Below are positions 22,201 to 34,200 of a stretch of 64,000 nucleotides of DNA, piece after piece. The stretch lies in assembly GCA_022577435.1 (NCBI GenBank), contig JAKOON010000008.1, forward strand, positions 13,443,001-13,507,000, written 5' to 3'. The position numbers were made by a program, and so were the translations under genes. Below the pieces are notes generated by a model. The model saw only the letters and a list, made by a program, of their open reading frames with translations. It did no database searches and had not been told where the DNA came from. The stretch's first letter is position 1; every line of letters begins with the position of its first letter. This DNA comes from Embiotoca jacksoni (Eukaryota; Chordata; Actinopteri; Embiotocidae).

Positions 22201-25200
22201 ACGTGTAGCCATGTTCAGATGAAATTAGTTTAGTTTGCTCATGGATTAAGAAGATTGTTGCTCTGATAACCGAGATGTACAGCATAATATTAACATATAT
22301 GAATTGGGTTTTAAGGTGAATATTTGTCCTTTAAATATTTGAAACAACGGAAACATTTCTTTGTAATTCATGGGAGACCACCGTTATGTGTCCATGTATC
22401 CATCCATGTAACTAACCCAAAATTCTTTTTGCCTCACGCACCTCACTAATCAAATCAATCAAAACCAGATCCGTTCTGTCTGATCCACGCAACTCACCTG
22501 GAGGTTGAAGTTTGGCAGCAAAGACCGGAAAAACAGAGATAAAGTACTCTCACTGGATGCACCAACATGCTGCCTACATGTAGACACAAAAACACATAAA
22601 TCTCTTTAACTTTAAAAGCAAACTAAGACAACAAAGCATGTGTATTTTGTAAAGTGTGGAATCTCGTGTGTACAAATGATTGGGTCCTGCATTACCTCTC
22701 TGGTCGGGTATATGATATGACAGAGTCCAGTGGAGGCAGAGGGTCAAAACCCATCACAGGCTGAGTGGTCACCTCCTGGGGGTATCGAACAAATACACGA
22801 GTTTAAAATCACATTCACAGACATGTGTGAGTTCAGAGACAAATAAATATTCCAATGGTGATCTGCATCTGCAGTTGAGACTGATTTACTACTCTGTGGT
22901 GGGAAGTAACTAAGTACATTTACTTAAGCACTTTTTGAGGTAATTGCACTTTACTTTAGTCTTTCCATTTGATGCTACTTTATACTTCCACTTCAAAACA
23001 TTTCAAAAGGGAAATACATGTATTGTACTTTCCATTTCACCACATGTATTTGAAAGCTTTATTTACTTTTAAGATCAGGATTTGAACCCAATGGATAATA
23101 AAATGCATTTTTAAAATACTACACATTGTTAAAGATTAAACATTGTTTTCAAAGTTTTTGTCTTCTGACATCTTACGAACAAACTGTGTAGTGCGGGTCA
23201 CATCTCGGATGTCTATTAGTTGTTAACATTTCCACCAAATAGTGATTTTTTTTTTTCCATCTAAAATTCTCATCTTTTTAATAAATGTTCAAATAATCCA
23301 GTATCTCACCAAAAATCAAAGATTAGGGAAAAAGTAAAAACACATTTTTGAATATTTTTTTTCCTTTCCTACTATTCATCTTACAACCCATCCAATTTAT
23401 CTGCTGTCCCTGTTTATAAAGACGATTCAGTATTGATATATAATGATGTCATAATTAATCATGTCAGTCAGAGGGGTGAAACCAGTAATTTCACTACATT
23501 TTGCTGCTAATACTTGGAATGGAGAATTTTTACTTTGCTGTATTGATACTTCCAGTCAAGTCTAGAATCTGGATACTTCTGCTATCACTGGTACTACTTT
23601 AAAAGCCACAAGTGGAAACAAGTTATTGGAAGAAGTTTCACCGGCTTCGTTCCCAAAAATCACACGCAAGATGAAAAACAACCTGTGAAAGATGGGTTGT
23701 TTTTCATCTTGCGTGTGATTTTTGGTACCAAGTGCTTTGTCTCGTTGCAGTTTTGGTTTGAAGGGTGGCGACCTGAATGTGACGTGGAGCACAGCAGAAA
23801 TCTTTTACAGTCAAGAAATATTGCAGCAATGTTGTGTGTACAGAATACAAAAAATATATCAGAGAAAAAGTAGCATTTTTCTAATTTGACATCTTGATCT
23901 ACAACTAGCTGTCAAAAAATATAAAAGAAAGGCCATATGCAGTTACATTTATTGAGGACGAAATCTACTTTCAAGAGTAGCATCAATGTCATCTCATATT
24001 TAATCCACACAAGTATTTGGTTGCAAGAAATCTGATTTATAAATTAGTGATCACTGGAAAGTCAGAGCATGCACTCATATACACACCTCAGAGAGTAAGA
24101 GTCCGCATATATGATATTGAGATTATTAATTTGTTATACTGCACTGGTTATAAATATATTTGGAAAACTAAACCATAAGAAAATTAACACAAATGCTTTT
24201 TTGCCTGACGACTTAAAATGAAGACTGAAATCTTTCAAATCCTATTGGTGCCCTTCACACATTCATTGTCTATCAAAGAATGAATTGAGGACATTGTAGA
24301 ATGTGTGAATTGTGGTTGCTGCTATCTGGCCTTCATCAGGTTGATGTCTCAGGCTGTTCACCTCCCTGATAAAGTTGAGGTAACTGAAAACATCTACTGA
24401 ATAAAGCGTGCCGTGTGAGATCTTAGAGCAGAAAATGGAGAAGTGCGGTTGCTGATGGTTTCTTACAAGAGGCAGACTTGAGGTGGCTTCTTTGATCTCA
24501 GAGAGGAGGACATGGCGATGGATGTTTCTTGGTGCACTCTGGTACCTCTGCTTTCTCCTGAAACAAAGTAACGAAGGTGAAGCCTTTGAGAGCCATTTTC
24601 TCACTATTGAAAGAATCCCTATCGTCTCATCATCCAATATACTACTATGTGGAGCAATTATTAATTTGCTTCATTTGACATTTTTAGTTTACTGATTATC
24701 AATGAATGTCTCGGTCGTCTCCAAGGCAAAGTTTGTCAGAACTTTGCCAGAACTGGCATCAGAGCAGATAGTTGACATCTTACTTGTTTTGGCAGTCCTC
24801 CACTAGAGGGTCTTTGGCATCAACTCGGCGCAGCACCTCCCTCACAGACTCCTCGAACCAAAGCAATACTGCTGCCTCCCTCCACAGGTTGTACGTTCTC
24901 CCCACATACAGAGCTGTCAGTTCAGCCAGGGCTGGTGGCTGCCTGCAGACAGGGGAAGTACCGTGATCTTCAAAGTTAGACGGGAGGAGGTGGAGAAACA
25001 CAAAACGGATACAAATATATGCTATAAATAAACTGCCATAAAAAGATTGGAAAGATAGACATTTTATATTCAATTTGTTGAAAGTTAATGAATGAATAAA
25101 TAAAATATTAAATTATACCATGCTGTAATAATAAAAGTAATTTTCATGGATTATGCAACACTTTAGTAAAACATAGGGAGAATACATCACCCTATCTGAC

Positions 25201-28200
25201 TCTTTGGGCCGAAGAAGCTATGAGAGGTGACTGTGGCGTCTGCCTGCACTGTACACAGGTCCAGTAAAGGCATCAAGACTGTGGAGAACATATTTACAAC
25301 AACATTAGGTGATCAAAATTGACACTTTTACATTTTTCTGAGATGAGAATGATAAAAAAAGAAAATCCCTGCTATGTTATGGAAAACCTTTTAGTTATGC
25401 CCTAAGCAATGTGAAGAAGTGACAGAGGAATATCAACATATTTATATTCTTGTGGTAGCAGTTCATTTCAAAGAGTCTGACCTCCAGGGAACATGATGAG
25501 AGCCTCCTGCAGCATCTGGTCAGCTTTCTGTCTTTCTTTATCACTTTCTTCACGGTCCATATCTTCCTGCTGACTGAGATGGAAACGGCAAAGTGCAGTG
25601 GAGAATGCAAAGTTTGGCAGCTGAGACAGATTTCTGTGCTCCTGAAAAGCAATAACAAACAATTACTCTATCAGACTGAGGAGGTAACCGCTGCACGGGA
25701 ACACACACGCACACAAATATGGCACGTAACTGCACATGAAAGCACACTTTACCTCCCAGTCCTGGTACAACTGAAGCAGAGATGGATACTCTCTGGAACG
25801 CAGGGTCAGGAAATCAACAAGCAGCAGCATGCACAGTGGGTCCGAGTCTGGGTCCAAACTAATAAGAGTGACAGACAAAACCACAAAGAAATTAACACTG
25901 ATATTTATATTAAAAAAAATTTAAAAAAAAAACATGCTCAATCCAAATATCTGAACCTAAGTATAATTATTAAAAAAATAAAAAAATAAAAATAAAATAA
26001 AATCGAATTCCATACTCGGGGGTGGATCATAAACAACAACCTGGAAATAATGCAAATACTTGAAAAAAGCACTGTTGGTTATAGCTGACATTATTTAAGC
26101 TGAAGTACCCTTAAGAGTGGCTTTGCTCCACGTTTGCGATATGCAGATTGATACGTGATTTTTATTTGTTTCCTTCAAAATTTAGCACAACGTATTGAAT
26201 ACTATCTGAGCAGGCATGATGAAAGTGAATATAGTATGTATAGGGAATCAAATATAGTTACATCCTATGTTTCAAAACTATATAATACACTGTAAGTGGG
26301 TCACTTTTTCAAGCAGTGCTTTATTTTAAGGTTATGTTATCAATCTCATTTCGAGCTAACAGTGATTTAATCACTGCTGCAGGGATAAAGACAGACATCT
26401 GTTTTTATTCCCAGAATGCTGCTTTACAAAAGGATCAGAGCACATAGCTGTCATGAAGTCAGGATGCCAGAGATTGATGGAAAGCAAAGATAAACACAGA
26501 CCATGACATGGGTAGGCTGTAGGTAACAGTCCAGCTACGGCAGACTAATGGCAGCAGGGAAAAGCTTTTATGTAAATGGTACTGTATCTGTGCCAGCATG
26601 CATACAGGAGGTCTTATGTCATGTAATGACGCAAATACACACTGATTGTTATGGGATTATATTACCTTGGAAATGTAAACTATTTTGTCATGCGTGTCAT
26701 TTGGGTCAAACATATGATCTTACAGTATCACGCTCTTCACTAAATCACTTTTATATGCCTTAACAAATGGATAAAAGCACTGAAATGTCTTTTAGGGAAC
26801 ACCTTATCATCAATTAAGTAGCACATATTAGAAATGTATTCATGTTCATAAAGCTTCATGATACCAAGAGTTTCTCCTCGTAATGAAAATTCCAGTAAAA
26901 TTCTTGGAACTATGATGTTTTTTTAAGACGTTTTCTAAGACGTTCCCCTTAAAGTTAAGAGTAGGTCCTGGTAAAAATGAAAGTTATTCACAAAGCACCT
27001 TTAGGACCAAGGGGGAGAACTTTTTAAGAGTCTTGAGAATTTCTTAATTGCAGAAGTACAACGAGGGAGGAGAAATATTCTTCAAACGCTGAATGACAGT
27101 GAGTTAATGAAGCGCTACGAATCGTATCATGCAGGGATGACGTTTGTGGTCGATCTCACTGGAGACACTCACATCTCTCGCTCAACGCAATAACACCATA
27201 TTGTTGAAACTGATTACAGCACAAAGATATTTGGCAACTGTAAAAATGCAACAGTGCAGCATTGATGACTCGGGTCTGTCGCGACCTTCATCAGCAGAGC
27301 AATCTTAAACAAAACCAGTGCTTTCACAAACAAGTACGGGGACGCAGTTAATTTAAATCCCACCGGGTGTCACTGTCCATTCAGTGCCCATTATCACAAA
27401 GAGTTGTTTTTTTTTTATCAGCCATTCACTTTTCTTTTTTTTTTTTTTTTTTTTTTTAAATAAAGCGACATACCCAGCAGCAGGGTCAACCACACCTCCT
27501 CATTAAGATAACGATTTCTGTCCCTTCTTTACTCAGCTGCTCTGAGAAGTTTTCTAAATAACTCCTAAGCTAAGATTCCTTGCTAGAAATGTTTTGCCTA
27601 AATTATAAATAATTTTGAAGGGTAGGTCTTTGATCAGTATCAGTCGTCATCCTCACCACACTCACAGAATAAAGACCTCATCTGTTAGTTAACAGTCTTT
27701 GAAGAGTATATTGCCATTTTAAAGACTCCTGCTGTTATGGTGACTTAATTCAGGGAATTGAGAATTTGTGTTTGTTTATATAGCAAGCAATGTGATCTTA
27801 TAGTTTGTAAAACTTTTAAAACTGATAAATAAAGACACAACACAGACAAACAGTATCTAAACTTCCCTCTTCCTTCTTTCTATATAGAGTGCTGTTCAGA
27901 GATAATATGAACAGAGTAGATAAGTTAGTCATAAAAGGACCAGAGATGTGACCTCTAAATGGAGACTCCAGCAGGGCTTTCTATATAAATCTCATAATTT
28001 TTTTTACTGCTTCACATTTAACTATATGACATGTTCAATGTTTTCTTGTTGTACCTCAGGATCAGTCTGCAGAACTCCAAAGCTGTGCGTGGGCATCCTC
28101 TCTTCTCCAGAAACATCATGTGCTTATAAAGAGCCAGATAAAATGCTCTGCAAACAAGGATTATTGAATTACTGAATTGCTGAGTCCATGTAACATAATT

Positions 28201-31200
28201 AAAGTTGAAAATAATAATCTTTAGTACAGCTGATGCTTTGCAAAAGCAAGATGTGCAACAGAAGCAAAAGGAGGAGGGGAAAAAAGAAAGGACCAACCTG
28301 TTTTCTGGTCTCAGATAATCCAGTCTGCTGGTACCTGATGTCAGACTGAACAAAGGATGAAATGCACACTCAAAGCTGTACATGGCCCTCTCTGGAAAAA
28401 ACAAAGTAGTTATAGCTTTGATTTAGATCTGCAACAACAAAAACATCCAACCTACAAACAGCATGATTTAGGGAGAGAAGTAGTAAGCACAGCTGTACAA
28501 TGTTGCAGGTACCTTGTCAGTAATAATGTTCCTACATATGATCACCTCATCAGCAAGGCTTAGTATCCTAGAAAATACCAGAACTGAAAACCACTGTCTG
28601 ATTCCTCCATCTTATGGTAATGTTCAGCTGGTGGCATGTAATCAAATTACCCCGGGCAGAAGACGAATGCCCTTTGTTAAATCATCCCTCTGGTCTTCTC
28701 CATAAACTATTTTAGATCATCGGTTGAGGACAGGGCCTGTGATAATAAACCTAGCATTGTGCTTAGCATGAACTTTAATTTATTAATAGTGTTTCCCCCT
28801 GTGGGAATAATAAAGTAACTATCTATCTATCTAGTGACTGATTTGTGGATTTACAATTTACAGAAGCACACAGGCACTGAGTTTAAAATTACAATTATTC
28901 ATCTTGATAATTCGATCAAAATTAGCTATCATCAGTGATTTGACCACAAAACGTTTGTCTTGAGACTTTCCAACGAGTTAAAATTATAAATATTAAGTCA
29001 TAAATGGATAATAATGCCCACAGCACAACAGTCAGCTCTGAGATTGGGTAACATTTTTGAAATGCACTGGCACAGACAATTTATTTGTCTGATGATCTCT
29101 CTGTGAACTGTAACAATGACACGGCATGCTAATCTATATATATATAAGGAAATCTAATTAGCATTATTGCTGGATGAATTTGCTTTGGTATGTGCTTGAT
29201 ATTTTGTATGATGACATGCAATTAAATATAGATATTGGTATGATTAAAATGCATTCATAATATAATTCATGCCGGCATTGATGTAACATACAAATGCTAT
29301 AAATTTGAAGTGCAAATAAATTACTTTTTTTCATGCACTTAACAAAAGAAATTAAGCGATCAGTTAATATTGACATTTGTGCATTCTGCTCCTCTTAGCG
29401 ATGACAAAAAACAGGCATGCACTTAAAAAGCAGAATATTGTCGGAGGACAAACTGTATCATCTCATGTGTGCCAAAAATCTGTTTTCTTTGAAAGAATAT
29501 AATTGGGAGCAGAAGGAATTAGTGTATCAGACCAGCCAAAACAGAGAAGCCTGGCTGGCTGCTCCGAAGCACCGACTAAGCTTTTTTTTTAGTCTGGAAA
29601 ACCTTTCCAATCATGTTACACAATAAACTTGTGGTTGAGCATAGCGGATCCCTGAGTATTTCCATTTAAAGACGACCTGTTATGCTTTATTTCCAGTCAT
29701 AAATACAGTGTTATGTTTTTATAGTGAAGTACCAGTATATCAAAAAATTGTTTTGAAAAAAAGAGCATAAATGGTCCCCTTTATAAAAACACTGTTGAAT
29801 GATTTGCCATCTCGGTCATGGCTGGACACAAAACACATTTTGGTCAAGTGACACGGAAGGAGCCCACCATCCTTACCAATGAGGTCCCTGGCCATCTCCT
29901 GATCCTCTTGTATGCGGCAGACATCAGAAAGCTGCAGCAAGGAATCAATGTGGTAGGGGTTCAGCTGAAGCAGAGCCTGGAGACAAAAAGGAAAGAGAAT
30001 TATGTGAACTTGACAGAGATGGACAAAGACATAATATTTAATTTTCACAAGTCCAGTCGTGTGCCACAGATCACAGTCAAATATGCCCTGCCAAAATAAA
30101 AATAAAAAACACACTTTGGTATTTTTTTGTGGTCAGCCTCGCCTGCCACACGTGCTGCTTCTTCAGAAACTGTGTGGGATCCCAAAGAACACAGTATCAA
30201 ACATTATAGGTGGGCGTGTTCGAGGCTGTGAAAATCTTGTGATGATATCTTCTTTAGCTTGAATTCACTTTGATGCAACCACGTTTTCCATGCGAATGTC
30301 TATTATTTAAATACATCTATTTATTAAGAATATAGTCTAGTTTTTTAATGTTGCATTTTTTTTTATTGTACAGGAAATGATTTCAATTATTTGTATTTTA
30401 AGTTTAAACAGGTCAAGATTTAAATGTTTTCCATGGAAAAATAATTGCTGAAAATGATGTAATGACAAGATTTTCCTGGTGATGATCCACACACTGTTTG
30501 GATTTTTAAATAATCTTTGAAGGAACAATAGCAAGGTGCTTATAAAAAAAATGAGGATATTCTAAATCTACCTCTCAATTGTTTACATTGATGGTGATGG
30601 TTTCACACCCCTCTTCTTAGAGAATAAACTTTTTACCACAATATTGTTGGGATCCATGGACTCGACCGCATCCAGGAACTTGAACTGTACTTGTTGGTAT
30701 TCTCGACTGTGCTCAAAGGTGAAGTGCTGAATGCCATCCTTTGACTCCAGTAAGGCCATTGAGATCCCTGTGGAGACGTTAAGCTGAATTAACAACTAAC
30801 TTAAGAACAACACACGTTTAGACACATATTTAATTCACACTAATAGACCTGACTGACTCTTTGTGATTGACCATGGGGGAAAAACGTGTAATATAAATGT
30901 GAAGTCGTGCATTTATGGCTCAAAATCATAGATTTGCCTCAAGGGCCATCACAATCTACACAGCACAAGACACCCCCGTGTCTTTAGAGCCTTGGGAAAA
31001 AGGAAATGCTTATAATTACAGAATTAATCATTCCACGTGTAGCTCGCATGTCATACCTGATGTGACTATAAAAATCGGATAAATTTATATGTTCATAAAC
31101 AAACACTGAGATGACTTGCATAGAGTAAATGTGTCTGTGATGCTTCACAGCTATTTTGTTTACCTTCAGTTCATCATCACTTTTAAACAAAAGAAGATTC

Positions 31201-34200
31201 ATAGATTCATTTTTAACTGATTTCTGACCATGATTATTTGTTTACCGTTTAGATTTTGTGTCAACTAAAACTTTTTCATTGTGCTAAAGTGCTAACAGCA
31301 TGTCATAGCAGATCCCGGTGAAACAACAGAAAAAAAAAAAATCCCATGAGGCTTTTTAAAACATGCAAGACATTGTAGATTTTAGTGGTGATGTAACATT
31401 GCTAAAACATTATGGAGAAGCAGTCACGTCGATAGTGTTTACAAAGTAAAAAAATCTGCAATTATTTAACAAAATATATTTTGCCTAACTATTAAGAAAA
31501 GAGCAATCTGCGTGAGTCATCAAATGTCTAAAACACTGGACCTTTTGTGGTGATAAAAATGTGTTTGTAACTTTAATATCATCCTATATTGACATTTGTA
31601 GGAAATATTGAATCCAGTCAAGGCACGAATATCGAACAGAAAGATTACGCAATACATCAATGGTGACCTTCACTTCGGTCACAATGAGGCAATCTTTACG
31701 ATGACGCCAGTACCACAAGCAACATTCAAAGTCTATGACACTGGCTAAATAAAAGAACTTTGAGCAATTTTCGGCTTGTCGGTTTGAAATATAAAACACA
31801 GAATACACAAAAAGCTATATAATATTCTATGAAAGGCAAAACGAATACGATAGTTCAATACCACGAAATGACCTTTTGCATTTGGTTCTTCTGCTCTTCA
31901 TATGAAACATGAACATGTGCAGATTACAACTATAAATTTCCTCATCCTGAAACAATTAAGACTATGTATGTATCTATCTATTGATCATGTAAAGAGCGTG
32001 TCATAAGCACAATTATATGTGTTTTGACTCATAACAAATGATCACCACAAGGCCAATAGTTTTAATGTTAAACCACATATCAAGAGACAAACAGGAATTA
32101 AGTGGAGCGACACTAAATAATATTAGATATATTTTTAAATGGTATTATTCTACCATTTTGCCCAAAACTGTCTCATGATGTAAACAAAAGGGGAATTATT
32201 AAAACTAACAGTTTTACCCTGGATTGATCAGCAAATAATGCAGTATATAATTCAGTATAATTCAGGCACAGTTACCTGGGCGGCTAAAGCGAGGCCAGCT
32301 GTCCTTTGGACTGGTCATCCAAGTGCTGCGGTGAAATTGTCTGTTTCTCTGTCGAGGTCTGCCCATAAAAAAAAAAAGAAAAAGAGGACAAAATACATTT
32401 ATTATACATAAAAATGGCATGAGCCATTTAAATCCAAACAATCTCACTTTTTTCTTTCCTTTTTACCTTTGATCCCCGAGAACAGCTCGAGCCCCGAAAT
32501 ATCTCTTCAGCTCTGTCTCTGGGTTGAGATTCCTGAAGAATTAACACAGACAATGACACTTAAATCCTGACAGGCTTTATAACAACATAAAGCTGAGGAA
32601 ATACATTTCAGGGCAAACACAGTCAGTAACAGAAAAAAAGAACATTGTCAAGACACAATGTAGACAAGTTGACCAGTACCATATAAAACAAATTATTACC
32701 AAGTGGGAGGAAGCATAAAGTAAATCATTAAGTGGCACACCTAATTCATAGCCTCATACACTGTCATATTACAGAACCAAGATTAAACTATTTAACCTGT
32801 ATAACTTGTTTTGCCTGTCTTGGGTTTGCATATTTATTATGGGCCACTCAGCTGAATTACAGTTGTGTGCCCAAACTGCTTTCTCTGTATCAGTGTATGT
32901 CAGCTCTGCTAAAAACTGATGCTTCGCTATCAATACAAGCAATTTTTCTTCGATAGCTAATTGAAATGGTCCGCTCGGATGTCACCATTTTTGTGGCTAG
33001 ATGTGCGATATACTCCAAGACATTTTAACTGCTTGTAATTCTCCGTTGATTCAGTGTACAACATCCCCTGAGACCCACAGCCTTTAAATCATTTGCCTTT
33101 TGTGTGCGAGTCAAGCGCCACCGCATGATAGCATTGAACAGTTAAGAGTAAATGAAGCTAATAAACTCACCATAGACCAAGTCCTGTCTGCTGTGCCCTG
33201 GTTAAGAGTTTCTTTAGCACTACTACTCCAACAGACAGATGTAGGCATACTTGTGTTTATTTTGAAACACGTAACAGCTTAAATGTAGCCACTATAGTGA
33301 GTATTGTAATAACAGTATACTAGAAAACAAAGTGTTGTGTGCAGGTAAATATCAAGATGAATACTTCTGCCACAACCAAGTCAAGGGTGATGAAAATATG
33401 AACAAAAAGCATATCTGAACTTAATCTATGCATGTTGGCTTCATGAAGGATGTTGGTATCCTCACCGGTGCTCCACATGTAGCACAGATCTTCTGTCAAA
33501 GCCTCCGCAATCCTCATTTTGCAAACTCACACCATTGGACTGCTCCAGGTTCTCCAGCAATACATCAATGTTATCAGCTGGTGCAGCCTCCTGAAAGTTG
33601 TTTAAAAAACAGCAAATTCAGAGAGACAACATCTAATTGATGTTTGCTGGCCGAGAGGAGCTACTGCTTTGAATGATGTGAAAGTAATTTCTGGCTCCAA
33701 AGCATGATTTCAAGACATTTTTGTTATTAGTACAATGTTTTTTTGCAAGAAAATTGCAAGAAAAATTATAATTAAAGCTAAGGATGAAGTGTGGGCTATA
33801 CATTTTCCAGCAGATAAAATTGCAACAAATTTACCTGTCCATCTTCTGTTGTCACTTTAGTCTTCTTCTTTTTCTTCTTCTTTTTGACTCTCTCTCCAGA
33901 TGAAGACTGTGAAAGAACAGAGATGATGCAATAAAGCTCATTTTAATAGGAATATCAAAGTAAAATTGGAAGAATACATGATTCTATGGTTCTCAAATGT
34001 GGTTTTTTTTTACCATGCTGGACACGTCCTCATGCTTCTCATCTGGTTTTTCATTGTCTCCGTTATCATTCTTCTCTGTGCCATTTGTTTGGTTTCTGTC
34101 TGGTTTCTCTGCCTCTTCATCAGGTGAAATTTTCTCTGCCTCATTGTCTGCATCACATATCTAGTAAATATGAGATTGGCAAGAAAGTGTACTGGTTAAA

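Noticed and set aside
23653..23725. Calling the perfect hairpin a microRNA gene
   Set aside because: Real pre-miRNAs usually have bulges and mismatches and a conserved mature arm. A perfect stem beside a MITE-like block is more simply an inverted duplication; no expression evidence is available.
25579..25989. 136-codon plus-strand frame across 25.6-26.0 kb
   Set aside because: It is antisense to tcf25 exons 11 and 12 and ends in low-complexity Lys/Asn sequence.
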